In this document: positions 17,894-27,112 of the stretch, piece after piece
Position numbering within the stretch: the stretch's first letter is position 1
Layout of the letters: the number at the start of each line of letters is the position of its first letter
Assembly: GCF_024622195.1 (NCBI RefSeq)
Contig: NZ_JANKBI010000001.1
Location: forward strand, 186,001 to 250,000
DNA from: Murimonas intestini
GTDB taxonomy: Bacteria > Bacillota > Clostridia > Lachnospirales > Lachnospiraceae
Length of the DNA stretch: 64,000 nucleotides
Reading direction: 5' to 3'
The notes under the pieces: generated by a model
What the model was told of the DNA's origin: nothing
The model's input: only the letters and a program-made list of their open reading frames with translations
The model's database searches: none
Position numbers and translations under genes: made by a program

Positions 17894-19177
17894 TTATTTT
17901 TTATGGTATTCTGTATTGCCGATCAGTTTTTTTGTCTCCCAGGATTTACTCCTAAAGTAGACAATACCTGCCAGAGCAGGCAAAACGGGAGACAACGCCT
18001 GACCAATATATACACCTATAGCCCCATCTGCATGGTAAACGCCAGTAGCCAACAGACCGGCAGTCTCACGATCACGGCATCCCAAAAAGCATTACACATG
18101 GCAATATTCGCAGAGCCTGCGCCGATCGCAAAAGAATCCAGCGTGTACATTACTGCATAAACCAGACTGTTGATACTACAGCAGATACAAAGATACATGA
18201 CTCCTTCTGTGATCACCTCTGTACCGGCAGGGTCAAAAAGCATAATAATGGCTTCTGCAAAAATTTGGACCAATACAACTGTAAGAAACGTGGCAAAAGT
18301 ATTTATCAATAATCCGTACCGCGTGGTTTTCTTTACTCTTTCCGTATCATGTGCTCCCATATTTTGCCCCGCCATAGCAGTTACCGCCTGCCCGATGGCC
18401 CAGCACGGCATACCTGCAAAGGTATTTACCTTTAGTCCAATACCAGAAGCTGCCGCCACCGAAACACCAAAGGTATTCAGCACTCCCGTGATCAGCAGAT
18501 ATGAGATATTGACGATCACCATTTGAAGAGCTGTTGGTAAACCCACCTTCAAAATAATGATCAGCTTCTCTTTTTGAACGGCAAAACTTCTCAGCTTAAA
18601 ATCAAATATAAATTTTTTTTGTTTCAAATGTATAACAGAGACAACTAAGGATATCCCCTGTGAAAAAACAGTTGCATAAGCTGCCCCCTTTGTCCCCATA
18701 CCCATAGGACCAACAAATAAAAAATCAAAAAAAACATTTATCACTGCAGCTATGGTCACAAAGTACAGCGGACTTTTGGAATCTCCAAAACCCTTCATGA
18801 GCGAACACACCGCATTATAGCCAAAAACAAATATCGTTCCCACACAGATGACCTGCATATAAGCACAGGCATCTTCCATCGCCTCCGCAGGCACCTGGAG
18901 AAGGGAAAAAAGAGGGGAATATACCAGTAATCCTGCGATTGTAACAATGATGGAGACAATAAAAGACAGGCTGAATAAGGTTCCAATGGTCTCTTTTTGT
19001 CCCTGCTCATCATTTGCCCCTTTGTATTGAGCGGCCAAAACAGTCCTGCCCCACAACCAGCATATCCACCATACTATAAAGCGACTGCAGTATGTTTGCG
19101 CCCAATAGAGGTACTGCAAATCGTATCAGTTTCTTGGGAACACTCCCCACCGTCAAATCCTGTTCTATATTTTCCAT
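17894..19177 (-). pseudogene. MATE family efflux transporter, deleted and frameshifted
   Basis: Three frames encode one MATE protein. The N-terminus (MENIEQDLTVGSVPKKLIRF, LYSMVDMLVVG) starts at 19177. After about 45 residues it is joined out of frame, with a stretch of about 50 residues missing, to GRTVLAAQYKGANDEQG and most of the transporter (FGDSKSPLYFVTIAAVIN, IGQAVTAMAGQNMGA, MYTLDSFAIGAGSAN). Near 18015 a second shift leads to GVYIGQALSPVLPALAG and the stop at 17894. Non-functional as read. It is first in the attenuator-controlled operon, 32 bp before the ABC-F gene. Confidence 0.82.
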
Positions 19178-19200
19178 TTTAATAGTCCTTTCAAAAAATA

Positions 19201-19244
19201 AAAGCAGAGGCAGCCATACCCAACGGCGTGGCCCTCTGCTTTTT
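19201..19244 (-). terminator. Leader terminator (attenuator) before the MATE/ABC-F operon
   Basis: AAAGCAGAGG pairs with CCTCTGCTTT around a 24-base interior. On the minus strand it is followed by TTTTATTTTTTG, 24 bases before the first ATG. Being inside the leader of the operon, it can only be regulatory. A leader hairpin copy of CAGAGG at 19370-19380 could compete for its 3' arm. Confidence 0.75.
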
Positions 19245-19284
19245 CCATGCTACAATAAAGACATAGCGGAACTTAACAACAAAA

Positions 19285-19312
19285 GGCCGCAGACAAAACA
19301 TTGTCCACGGCC
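19285..19312 (-). promoter_or_regulatory. Second leader hairpin, terminator-like
   Basis: Minus-strand GGCCGTGGACA pairs with TGTCTGCGGCC over a short TTTTG-containing loop and is followed by TTTTGTTGTT. It lies between the leader peptide gene and the attenuator, forming a tandem-hairpin leader. Confidence 0.6.
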
Positions 19313-19397
19313 AAATATCCAATCATCTGAGTTGTTCAAAAGGTAACACAAATAAGGCTCTTAAATCAGAATCCTCTGATCTATACAGCCCTACCTC

Positions 19398-19496
19398 TCA
19401 AATAAATCTGTTTATCTGATTGGGCTCCACACAATGTCCTGTCTTATATGATTGTGCAGAGCTGGATCCAATGCAGAACTTCCCAAACAACAGCAT
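19398..19496 (-). CDS. Candidate 32-residue leader peptide
   Basis: A short ORF starting MLLFGKFCIGSSSAQSY and ending NQINRFI lies in the long leader of the MATE/ABC-F operon. AAAAGGGGTG precedes its ATG by about six bases, and a strong promoter lies 35 bases further upstream. Such uORFs let an antibiotic-stalled ribosome change the folding of downstream hairpins and so relieve attenuation, as known for several erm, ABC-F and tet genes. I infer the same here from layout; I cannot show that this peptide stalls ribosomes. Confidence 0.6.
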   Translation of the reverse strand: MLLFGKFCIGSSSAQSYKTGHCVEPNQINRFI

Positions 19497-19530
19497 TGTG
19501 TTCACCCCTTTTCCTCTTTTTCATAACTTA

Positions 19531-19560
19531 ATTATAAAAGAAATAAAACTTACTTGTCAA
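19531..19560 (-). promoter_or_regulatory. Strong promoter of the MATE/ABC-F operon
   Basis: Minus strand TTGACA (19555-19560), an 18-bp spacer and TATAAT (19531-19536): both hexamers match consensus perfectly. The leader from here to the first ATG is about 345 bases and contains a uORF and two or three hairpins. Confidence 0.88.
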
Positions 19561-19659
19561 GTGTCTTACAAGAAGTCTTTCATTTCTAAATTAAATGCCT
19601 CACTGTTCATTCTGTAAACAGCAGCTTAAATCCTCTCATCTATATCGTAATAACATATT

Positions 19660-19902
19660 TTAAACACATTTACTTTTCAATAGAGATAAATGGCGGAAAC
19701 GTATCTGGGCTGGCGGTGCAATTTTAGAAATCCATTGAACCGACCGGTCAAGAAATTCATGCTTTCGGGTTGCCGCATCCTCCTGCGGATTGAGATGTGC
19801 CGCCAGCATCCCTTTGGATATATGTGTGTCATTCCAGAACTCTCCAGTGCTAGAAGCATATATTTGCGGCTTTGTAAAAAAACCGCTTAATTGTCGAATC
19901 AT
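19660..19902 (-). pseudogene. SAM-dependent methyltransferase, N-terminal fragment
   Basis: The first 65 residues (MIRQLSGFFTKPQIYASSTG, GMLAAHLNPQEDAATRKHEF, QWISKIAPP) match the start of a common class I methyltransferase. The frame then runs into an unrelated tail before the SAM-binding DLGCGPG motif would appear. AGGAGGAG precedes the ATG. Only about a quarter of the expected length remains. The adjoining stretch 19903-20086 holds another unrecognised shard (GGEGVVSGFLVKDTPHGR). Confidence 0.65.
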
Positions 19903-20086
19903 AATATTCTCCTCCTGGTCTAAGTCAAACCACTTGTGCTATTTGGCTAAGACGCGTCCATGTGGTGTGTCTTTTACCAGAAAACCACTAACTACGCCTT
20001 CTCCGCCAAAGATGTACTTGATTGCTTACTTTAATTCGGTTTTTCCGTATCAACATATGGACAAAATGTCCAGAAGTAGCCAAACA

Positions 20087-21160
20087 TTATTCTTCGGGTG
20101 AATTTTCTAATGCTATATCACGAAGAATATCAATAAACTTTTCCGGTTCTTCCATGTTAGGCGAATGAGCGGAATTTGCAAATGAAAAAAATTCTTTTTT
20201 AGGAGCCTCGATAACCTCTAAATATTTTTCTGCCAGGACTTGAGATACCATGTAATCATAATCACCTTGTATAATATAAAACGGAACTTCAAATTTTGTA
20301 GACGATATGAAAAGATTATCCTCTAATACGGTTGGAAACAGATGTACCATTGAAAAATCAGCACCAAGAAACCAGTTTACTTTTTCAATCAATGTATATC
20401 CCTTAAATACAGAGAGTGATTTAGGTATGTCAGTAGAGGAAAGTCCTTGATGTAAATGCCCAATTCCGTATTTATTGAGCATATTTGTCCTGCCTTTCAC
20501 AAGGTAATCAAGCTGTGGAAAACCGTCAGCATACGGATCATACTTTCCTAGCTGTTTCATCACCTCCTGGTCGTTTATTTCTTGTGCATGGTTTAACATA
20601 AATTCATATGCCAGTCGTTCCGATTCCACCTGATTTGTCACTTGACCAATACCAATATACGCAAGATAATTTTCGGGATATTTTTCTATGGTTTTAACAC
20701 CAAGGTACGATCCCCAGGAGTGACCAATCAGGTATATTTTATTTTGTCCAAAGCGAGATTTAACGTACTCAGTTACTGCGCGTGTATCTTCCACCATTTG
20801 CGATACCGTCATCGTTGACGGATCAGTTGATTTATTGTATGTCATTCCCGAACCGCGCTGATCCCAGTAGCAAACCGTAAAATACTTTTCCAGGCGCTCC
20901 TCTTTTTCCAAATATGTGATGAATTGTAGCATTGGTGTACCGGGGCCGCCATGAAGATACAGTATTATTGGATTTTGGATATTCTCTCCTCGAATAAACA
21001 TCCCCTGCTTAATCCCATTGACTTCAATCCATACTTTTTCGGAGATAGAATCTGAAATCAGATTTCCTTGTGTATCTTCTAACGGTGGGAGTTTACCTGG
21101 GCTATTGATAAAAATAATCAAAAAACCCATAAAAATAATGCCAATAACTAAATATACCAT
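20087..21160 (-). CDS. Membrane-anchored alpha/beta hydrolase, proline iminopeptidase-like
   Basis: A 357-residue hydrolase. The start is set at 21160, since AAAGGAGGAAG precedes that ATG and the protein then opens with a signal-anchor helix (VYLVIGIIFMGFLIIFI). Motifs: oxyanion HGGPGTP, CYWDQRGSGMT, nucleophile elbow GHSWGSYLG (Ser), the acid Asp near IIQGDYDYMV and the catalytic His in NSAHSPNMEEP. The HGGPG plus GxSWG pattern is that of prolyl iminopeptidases and related esterases. The catalytic domain would sit outside the cell. Intact and apparently monocistronic. Confidence 0.82.
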   Translation of the reverse strand: MVYLVIGIIFMGFLIIFINSPGKLPPLEDTQGNLISDSISEKVWIEVNGIKQGMFIRGENIQNPIILYLHGGPGTPMLQFITYLEKEERLEKYFTVCYWDQRGSGMTYNKSTDPSTMTVSQMVEDTRAVTEYVKSRFGQNKIYLIGHSWGSYLGVKTIEKYPENYLAYIGIGQVTNQVESERLAYEFMLNHAQEINDQEVMKQLGKYDPYADGFPQLDYLVKGRTNMLNKYGIGHLHQGLSSTDIPKSLSVFKGYTLIEKVNWFLGADFSMVHLFPTVLEDNLFISSTKFEVPFYIIQGDYDYMVSQVLAEKYLEVIEAPKKEFFSFANSAHSPNMEEPEKFIDILRDIALENSPEE

Positions 21161-21337
21161 GATGACTATCTTCCTCCTTTTGTGAGGTGCCTTTTCGGTG
21201 TGCTCTTTTATTCTCCCATTTTTATACCTCCAAAAAGCCAATCACAGCCTTTGATAAACATGATGATGGAGCGGATTGGTTTTTTAGAGAAAATACACCC
21301 TTTCAATATTACTTAAGACATACTATAAAACCAGAAT

Positions 21338-21775
21338 TTAACGTTCGCTCATATATTGTTTTATTTCACCAGAAGTTAATTTTCGTACTTCTGCATGTGG
21401 ATATTCTTTATACTCTCCAACAGCAAACACAGGTGTCATTTGTTTGCATTTCTTATCTTTATTCTTTTTCAAAAATAGATGTAAATCCTCATTCCCTGCG
21501 AATATTTTATAAGCTACTCTTCCTTTACTGTTCTCTATCTCATAAATACCACATGATTTTTTCGTTGTATAGTCGGCTGTTCGTAAATAAAGTTTTGCAA
21601 TTTCCAATGACTTAAAAGGAAAATTCCACCTCTGCAATCCTCTGTTTGGGTCGTGTTCAATACAAATGCAGCGCCCACAAGTTCCACAAATATATTGAGT
21701 ATGGTTTTCTAAGCAATCCAAAGGATTTAGCAATGGCGTAATTCTATTTTCATCAGAGTAACATTCTTCACACAT
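21338..21775 (-). CDS. Conserved hypothetical protein with N-terminal zinc-ribbon
   Basis: A 145-residue protein with cysteine pairs near the N-terminus (MCEECYSDEN, YICGTCGRCICIEHD) likely to bind zinc. A basic C-terminal half follows (LYLRTADYTTKKSCGIYEIE, VAYKIFAGNEDLHLFLKKNK). The family seems common in Firmicutes but I cannot assign a function. The ATG has AAGGAG upstream. No operon partner is evident. Confidence 0.65.
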   Translation of the reverse strand: MCEECYSDENRITPLLNPLDCLENHTQYICGTCGRCICIEHDPNRGLQRWNFPFKSLEIAKLYLRTADYTTKKSCGIYEIENSKGRVAYKIFAGNEDLHLFLKKNKDKKCKQMTPVFAVGEYKEYPHAEVRKLTSGEIKQYMSER

Positions 21776-21826
21776 TTTTCTTTTAGCTCCTTATCAACTT
21801 TCGATTTTTCAAATCAATAGACAATT

Positions 21827-22303
21827 TCATTCTTCTACGTAAATATTTATATCTTTTGTATTATTGATACTTATGACAGGTTTCACTAATCCTGATTCAA
21901 ACCTGTTGTGTTTAAGTATGTTCTGCGGATCATTTACTATACCGTCTTGAACCGTGTTTATATCCATTCTGACATTATCCGGTAATTTATCGAAATAAAC
22001 AGAGACCTCTCGAAATGCATTTGCTTCGGAACCCTCGAGTGTAATATTGTGTTCCAATTGATCAGCATCCAGATCAAGAACTAAAACTGATTTGTTGGCG
22101 TGTACTAACACATCTGAATTTAATGTTTCAAAATGAATTTGACCAAATTCCCCTGTTGTTTCAATTTTTTCAAATTCTTTCCGAGGTATGTAAATGACGA
22201 AAGAGCCAAGAACATTATTATCGGCCTCAGGATTTTCCATCTTCCATTGGGAAATGTGTCCATATAAAGTCCGCAGATACCGCCAAACCCTTCTTCTCTT
22301 CAT
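21827..22303 (-). CDS. Uncharacterised beta-strand-rich protein (DUF4097-like), possibly a fragment
   Basis: A 158-residue ORF. The part from about residue 35 (GSFVIYIPRKEFEKIETTGE, DVLVHANKSVLVLDLDAD, PVISINNTKDINIYVEE) has the repetitive beta pattern of DUF4097-type proteins. The first 30 residues look unrelated. Its ATG overlaps the stop of the truncated nitroreductase by ATGA. The abrupt join suggests the 5' end was replaced during rearrangement. Function unknown. Confidence 0.45.
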   Translation of the reverse strand: MKRRRVWRYLRTLYGHISQWKMENPEADNNVLGSFVIYIPRKEFEKIETTGEFGQIHFETLNSDVLVHANKSVLVLDLDADQLEHNITLEGSEANAFREVSVYFDKLPDNVRMDINTVQDGIVNDPQNILKHNRFESGLVKPVISINNTKDINIYVEE

Positions 22304-22923
22304 TTAGAACCGAACGCCGGCAGCTTTCGCCAATCAGAATTGGGCACTACCCCACACCAAACGCCTCCAAGACCTAAGCCGTGAATACAGAGCAGTATGT
22401 TTTGTGCAGCGGCGGCACAATCTGCATACAGGAACTCTTCGATCCCTTCCCTGTTTTTATCACCGCAAACTATAATTGCTCCTGCGGAGAACTCCAACAT
22501 AGCGGCATTTGAATTTTGCTGGGCCAGCATGGATAGCACACATCTGTCTCTTATCACAATAAAATGGTTTCGTATGCTTTGCCGTGTTTTTATGGCGGTA
22601 AGCACATCCAGGCCGCATTTAACATCAGCAATTTTATCAGGCTCCCCTGTAACAGCTTCCAAATCTTCGGAGGCCATCGTGATATTCGCAGTCATTTCCT
22701 GCCCGTCAAATCCTATGGACTTTTGCATCGCTTTATCTGAAACCATAACAAATTTTCCGCTGCCGCGGGACAGCAATTTACTTCGGTATTCGATGCCATT
22801 GATTGTACCACTTACATAAACGGATCCCTTGGGTTTATGAAATACCTCTTTTGCATTGAATGGGATTTCAACGATAGTCAGCCTGCCTGAACCGTCCTTT
22901 TTACTTCTCCATGTATAATCAGA
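22300..22923 (-). pseudogene. DUF1905-nitroreductase, truncated duplicate
   Basis: A close copy of the intact gene at 33898-34722, but damaged in three places. It has no start codon (the sequence begins WRSKKDGSGRL right after the DJ-1 stop). About 30 residues are deleted in frame (KTRQSIR joins directly to NHFIVIRD). The last 45 residues are replaced after NSDWRKL by a short tail. The nucleotide sequence elsewhere is nearly identical to the intact copy, so duplication is recent relative to the decay. Confidence 0.85.
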
Positions 22924-22926
22924 CAG

Positions 22927-23544
22927 TCAATCATTCCAACTGGCTGCAGCCTGTGGCAGCGCCACATTATAATATCCAAGTTTATGAAGCTCAAACCATT
23001 CTGTAATGGCTTTTTCCGATGCCGCCTTTAATACGAGCATTACTTCTTTGGCAAATTCCAAAGGAGCCGTGCCGTTTGCCGTGATGATATTCCGGTCACT
23101 TACAGCCTGCCTCATAATATAGTTCTTTTCTCCTGTATATGCTTTACCAGCCCATTGCCTCAGGTCGTTCAAATCGTTGCTTGTGTGGAAGACTTCGTTC
23201 AAAGCGCCCACGGTTCCAAGAAATGCCGAAGCATCGCAGATACCGCCCAAAACCCTCCCGGCCGCCAGACATTCATCCACAAGTGGTTTGACTTTCCGTG
23301 CTTCGTCATTTCTCCAGGACATTCCGCCAATTAAAATCAATGCCTCATAATCGGCTGGAGTGGAAGCAATATCAAAATCAGGCAATACACAAAAACCGCC
23401 AATGGAAGAAACAGGTTCCCTGGTCAAAGATACTGTTTTAACTTCATACTTTCCGCATCCTAACATATAGAGAGCGGAGGATAGATACGCTGCTTCCCAG
23501 TCCGCATACTGCTCCAAGATTACAAACAAAATACATTTTTTCAT
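22927..23544 (-). CDS. DJ-1/PfpI family protein (ThiJ-like glutamine amidotransferase fold)
   Basis: A 205-residue protein of the DJ-1/PfpI superfamily. It has FVILEQYADWEAAYL at the N-terminus (the Glu that activates the cysteine), EALILIGGMSW, and the nucleophile elbow LGGICDASAFLG with Cys. The family includes stress-related hydrolases and deglycase-like proteins. TAGGAGAAAACG precedes the ATG. Complete, although the genes on both sides are remnants. Confidence 0.85.
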   Translation of the reverse strand: MKKCILFVILEQYADWEAAYLSSALYMLGCGKYEVKTVSLTREPVSSIGGFCVLPDFDIASTPADYEALILIGGMSWRNDEARKVKPLVDECLAAGRVLGGICDASAFLGTVGALNEVFHTSNDLNDLRQWAGKAYTGEKNYIMRQAVSDRNIITANGTAPLEFAKEVMLVLKAASEKAITEWFELHKLGYYNVALPQAAASWND

Positions 23545-23570
23545 ATCGTTTTCTCCTAATTATTTTCAGT

Positions 23571-23780
23571 TCATTCATCTCCACCAACTCCAAAGGATTC
23601 AGAATAGAAGTTCGTGTTATAACGCCCACTCTCCGCATCAAATTTAAGAACACAGTAATCCGGATCAACCCCATCAGAAAAATACATGGTGTCACCTTCT
23701 CGCGATATCATTTCCTTTCTGGTGGCATCATCCAACATTTCCATACAGCCGGCCACAGTAATAAATTCAAATTTGATTAA
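23571..23780 (-). pseudogene. Pyridoxamine 5'-phosphate oxidase-family C-terminal fragment
   Basis: A start-less frame of about 65 residues (EFITVAGCMEMLDDATRKEM, DTMYFSDGVDPDYCVLKF, ESGRYNTNFYSESFG) matches the C-terminal half of general-stress FMN-binding PPOX proteins. The N-terminal FMN-binding half is absent. The stop is intact. Confidence 0.6.
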
Positions 23781-23788
23781 ATATATAC

Positions 23789-24583
23789 TTAGATTTCGAT
23801 AACATTACCGCAAGATATATAATTCATATTATCCATTTGTTGAGATAGATAATGATATGCCTTTTCACCAGTGCAATGACAAGTATAAAATTCAATATCT
23901 TTATACTTTTGTAATTCCATAGCAATACTGTTTAACAATTCTTTTGATACTGTTTTCTTTGTAAGTGGGTTGAACAAATGAAAACCACCAATACAAAAAT
24001 GTGGTTGATACTTCTTTGCTTCTTCCATGATATTTACAACACCAGCATGCCCACACCCCATAATAACTACTACTTTGTTTTCTGAAATAATCAAGTTTTG
24101 TTCGTGTACAAAAGTATCTTTGCCCTTTTTATCATAAAGAGCATTATTGGCAGGGGAATAAAATTTATTTGTTTTACTTACTGTAAACAACGATAATTCT
24201 TCATCAATTTTATAATTACCATTTAATAGTTTGATTTGCCTATTAGATTTAAGCGTACTATCAATTCCAACTGGTATTTTAAGAAATAAGGTTTTACTGT
24301 AATGTGGTTCAAAGGCTTCTTTTTGCACATAGATATTTGCCAGAGAATTAATATCTAAAAACTTTTTCAATGCTCCTCCGTGGTCAAAATGCCCATGAGA
24401 AATAATAACAGTATCCACTTTTGAAATATCTATATTTCTTTTCATAGCATTTTCAAATAATGTGTTATCTGAACCTAAATCAAATAAAATTTTATGTGAT
24501 TTCGTTTCAATATATAAGGAAAGTCCGTGTTTTGTTTTAAGTTCTGACTTAGTCGTATTTTCAACTAATGAAGTTATTCTCAT
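23789..24583 (-). CDS. MBL-fold metallohydrolase
   Basis: A 264-residue metallo-beta-lactamase-fold protein. Metal ligands: VIISHGHFDHGGAL (HxHxDH), MGCGHAGVVNI, IGGFHLF and FYTCHCTGEKA. The GCGHAG and GGFHL motifs place it with the archaeal-type/RFA-P synthase-like MBL group common in anaerobes, whose substrates are mostly unknown. AAAGGAG precedes the ATG. AT-rich codon use contrasts with neighbours such as the DJ-1 gene, suggesting separate acquisition (inference). Intact. Confidence 0.85.
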   Translation of the reverse strand: MRITSLVENTTKSELKTKHGLSLYIETKSHKILFDLGSDNTLFENAMKRNIDISKVDTVIISHGHFDHGGALKKFLDINSLANIYVQKEAFEPHYSKTLFLKIPVGIDSTLKSNRQIKLLNGNYKIDEELSLFTVSKTNKFYSPANNALYDKKGKDTFVHEQNLIISENKVVVIMGCGHAGVVNIMEEAKKYQPHFCIGGFHLFNPLTKKTVSKELLNSIAMELQKYKDIEFYTCHCTGEKAYHYLSQQMDNMNYISCGNVIEI

Positions 24584-24607
24584 AAAATCTCCTTTACAAA
24601 TTCAGAT

Positions 24608-24745
24608 TTAATTCCAGCTCCTGGTTATTACTGGTTTCCCATCAGCGTCAAGTAATGGTGTCAAACCACCCACACCTGCCTGTACAAAAATACAGTTTAC
24701 CTCTGTTTCCTTATCAATAAAAATCTTTTCCCTTCCGTTCCAATT
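24608..24745 (-). pseudogene. DUF6440-like protein fragment
   Basis: A start-less frame reads REKIFIDKETEVNCIFVQAG followed by VGGLTPLLDADGKPVITR and TAA, the conserved core of small DUF6440 proteins. The N-terminus is missing or scrambled. Confidence 0.5.
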
Positions 24746-24800
24746 GAATTCCCGCAGAATTTCAATTTCTATGCAGTTACTTGATACTTGGAAAAAGCAG

Positions 24801-25007
24801 TCACACCATTCGTTTCATAGTTTCAATGTCCTTGAGCCAGCCATTGATATATGCGTCATATTCCTGCCTCTTCCCCGGTTCCTTAATGTATCCTTGCATC
24901 ATTTTCAGCTGGTGCCGGTAAAATCCGGAAAGACTTGCCAGAAGAACAGACAACCCATCTAGCCTTTCAGCGTCTTTTTGGCTGTAAGCTATTTGGTATT
25001 GGTGCAA
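24801..25007 (-). other. Short ORF of unknown origin, probably a fragment
   Basis: A frame of about 68 residues (DAERLDGLSVLLASLSGFY, KMMQGYIKEPGKRQEYDAYI) predicted to be two amphipathic helices. No ATG with a ribosome site fits; the frame opens after a TGA. It could be the C-terminal part of a lost regulator. Not recognised. Confidence 0.35.
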
Positions 25008-25045
25008 GGCATTTCCCTTTCATCGGCGGACTTTCCTACTCTTGC

Positions 25046-25110
25046 TATAAATATCATCTTATCATACCCATACAAACACTTCTTGAACGATATGACACAA
25101 ACAATGGGGC
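25046..25110. repeat. Dispersed intergenic repeat, copy 1
   Basis: TATAAATATCATCTTATCAT and the following 45 bases recur at 34735-34800 and 57738-57800. This copy is the most diverged, with about six substitutions. Confidence 0.75.
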
Positions 25111-25198
25111 ATCTCATTTTTATAGGAGCATGGATGAAATCTGCAAAAGATAAAATCCTCATGCAAATTATATTTATTTATCAGTTTTTCTATTCCTT

Positions 25199-25687
25199 CT
25201 ACTCATAATTGGATTTTTCCCATGCTTCTGCTTCGTGTAATAATAATGTCTGGATAGAGGGGTTGTTTTCTGGACAGACCATAAACAGAAAAGCACTATT
25301 ACGGCACTTCTGGTAGTGCTCGCCCTTCAGCCAAAAGTCATACCCCTTTGAGCATTTTGGATTGCAAGCGTCCGGATCTGCCAAACGTTTACATATGGGT
25401 GCTTTCTGAATGGAGCGAACCATTTCATCCGGCAGTGTTTCCAGAATATTTTCATAGTCATTCACATGGACTCCATAAATCCGAACAAGCATTCCTTTTC
25501 TGCGGAACACATAATTGGCGACTGTCTTCTTATTATATATGTAAGAAACCATGTAACCACTTTTGGCAGTCTTAATCTCTATTTTACATCCATGCTCCAG
25601 CAATTTATCATGCATCTCTTTCACAAAATCCTGATTCTCCGCGGGAACCGTAGCAATAAAATCATGAAACTCTATCTTCTTATCCAT
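25199..25687 (-). CDS. Conserved cysteine-containing protein of unknown function
   Basis: A 162-residue protein starting MDKKIEFHDFIATVP; GGGAGG lies before the ATG at 25687 (the frame is open further upstream but without a better start). The segment KTAKSGYMVSYIYNKKTVAN and a late Cys cluster (APICKRLADPDACNPKCSKG, HYQKCRNSAFLF) are distinctive. Its last eight codons reappear in the shard mosaic at 57810-57845, so a second copy once existed. It starts 17 bp after the GyrI-like gene and probably belongs to the AraC/GyrI operon. No function assigned. Confidence 0.7.
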   Translation of the reverse strand: MDKKIEFHDFIATVPAENQDFVKEMHDKLLEHGCKIEIKTAKSGYMVSYIYNKKTVANYVFRRKGMLVRIYGVHVNDYENILETLPDEMVRSIQKAPICKRLADPDACNPKCSKGYDFWLKGEHYQKCRNSAFLFMVCPENNPSIQTLLLHEAEAWEKSNYE

Positions 25688-25703
25688 AGTAATCAGTTCC
25701 TCC

Positions 25704-26204
25704 CTACTTTTCTTTGACTGCGATCCATACTTCAACCTGCCCGTCTTTTCCATAACATTCTATATCCGGTGCCCCAGATTTCATCCTGCCGGTAATATAC
25801 CCTTTATTTAACGGTCTGTATTTCGATTTTGGAAGCCATTTTGTGATGGCCTGGGCCTCCGTTTTTCCTATGGTTTCCTGCGTACATGGGAACACTGCCC
25901 AGGTTCTGGCCGGCACAGTGTATTCTGAAAGACCATCATAAATATCACTATTGCTTGGAACCGCAACGAGATATTCAAATTTTCTGGAATCTTTTGGGTC
26001 AGTGTTATAAATATTTATGCCAAATAATCCATGAAACTCCTGATTAGCTGTCTCTATTAATTGTTTTTCAAGCCCATCTTCCTTTATATGGGTCCAGTGT
26101 AAGGGGATGGCCTTTCTCCCCTCTCCTTTCTGGTTTGTTGTTTGTATCGAATAACCGATAACACGAAAGCTGTTTCTTTTTTCTATACGAAATGGTAAAT
26201 CCAT
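25704..26204 (-). CDS. GyrI-like / AraC effector-binding domain protein
   Basis: A 166-residue stand-alone effector-binding domain (FRIEKRNSFRVIGYSI, HGLFGINIYN, KFEYLVAVPSNSD, YTVPARTWAVFPC, IECYGKDGQVEVWIAVKE). It closely mirrors the C-terminal half of the AraC regulator encoded 32 bp upstream, including the PxxTWAVF segment. It therefore looks like a tandem paralogue of the sensor domain without the DNA-binding part, and may compete for or buffer the ligand (inference). Confidence 0.8.
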   Translation of the reverse strand: MDLPFRIEKRNSFRVIGYSIQTTNQKGEGRKAIPLHWTHIKEDGLEKQLIETANQEFHGLFGINIYNTDPKDSRKFEYLVAVPSNSDIYDGLSEYTVPARTWAVFPCTQETIGKTEAQAITKWLPKSKYRPLNKGYITGRMKSGAPDIECYGKDGQVEVWIAVKEK

Positions 26205-26236
26205 GCTCCTGTCCTCCTATTTATATATATTCTTTC

Positions 26237-27094
26237 CTACATCCGGCTTGCCACCGGTATCCAGATCTGACTCAGATAATCCCTCTCATATGAGTTGCCA
26301 AAGCTGTACCATTCCAGTTCCGGACAATCTGCATGTTCAAATGGATATCTTACCAGCCATTCCTCCTGCAGGTATTTCCAGCCGCTCTGAATGGCTGGCG
26401 GCACTGCTCCCCGACAGTCAAATACTGCCCATGTGGATTCTGGGATTCTGACCTCACTGCATCCTTCAGGCAACCTTCCGTTCGCCGCCACCATAATAGA
26501 ATACTCAATATCCTTTGAACTGCTTTCCCCATAGCGGTACAGGCCAAACAACCCCTTCGGATTTCCTGTGTCTGTCGAAATCAACTGGGAGAAAGTGCCG
26601 GCCTTTTGACATTCACTCCAAAATTCTGGTATTTTTGAAGACTGTTCTCCATTGGCACACCGAATACTCTTTCCAACTAAACGAAAAGCCGGTTTTTGTT
26701 CCAGCCTCCAGAAATATTGCTGCTTCACTGAGATCTGCATCTTCGGCACTACCCTTAACTTTCTATTCCCGCTTCTGGCTTCCTTTGGTGTCATCCCATG
26801 AAATTTCTGGAACGCCTTTGTAAAAGATGTAGGGGAATCATATCCATATTGATAACTGATTTCAACCACTCTCTTATCCGTGCTCTTTAAATCATATCCC
26901 GCTAAAGTGAGTTTTCTGGAACGGATATACTCCGAAAAGCTGGTACCATTCATGTAGGAAAATACCTTTTGGAAAAAATCAAAGGAACACTCTGCAAGTT
27001 CAGAAACTTCCTGCTGATTAAGCGGTTCCTGTTTCCGCTGCAGGTGATCTTCTACATAATCAATAATCGTCTGTAATCTCTCAGTCCACTCCAC
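26237..27094 (-). CDS. AraC-family regulator with GyrI-like ligand domain
   Basis: A 285-residue regulator of the Rob/TipA-like layout. Residues 1-110 carry the double helix-turn-helix of AraC (LAECSFDFFQKVFSYMNG, ISYQYGYDSPTSFTKAFQKF, HGMTPKEARSG). Residues 125-285 are an effector-binding domain (PAFRLVGKSIRCANG, KGLFGLYRYG, STWAVFDCRGAVP, EWYSFGNSYERDYLSQIWIP). The start is a GTG with AAAGGGG upstream. An inverted repeat overlaps its -10 region (27113-27128), suggesting autoregulation. Confidence 0.85.
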   Translation of the reverse strand: MEWTERLQTIIDYVEDHLQRKQEPLNQQEVSELAECSFDFFQKVFSYMNGTSFSEYIRSRKLTLAGYDLKSTDKRVVEISYQYGYDSPTSFTKAFQKFHGMTPKEARSGNRKLRVVPKMQISVKQQYFWRLEQKPAFRLVGKSIRCANGEQSSKIPEFWSECQKAGTFSQLISTDTGNPKGLFGLYRYGESSSKDIEYSIMVAANGRLPEGCSEVRIPESTWAVFDCRGAVPPAIQSGWKYLQEEWLVRYPFEHADCPELEWYSFGNSYERDYLSQIWIPVASRM

Positions 27095-27112
27095 GCTTCT
27101 GCCCCTTTCATT

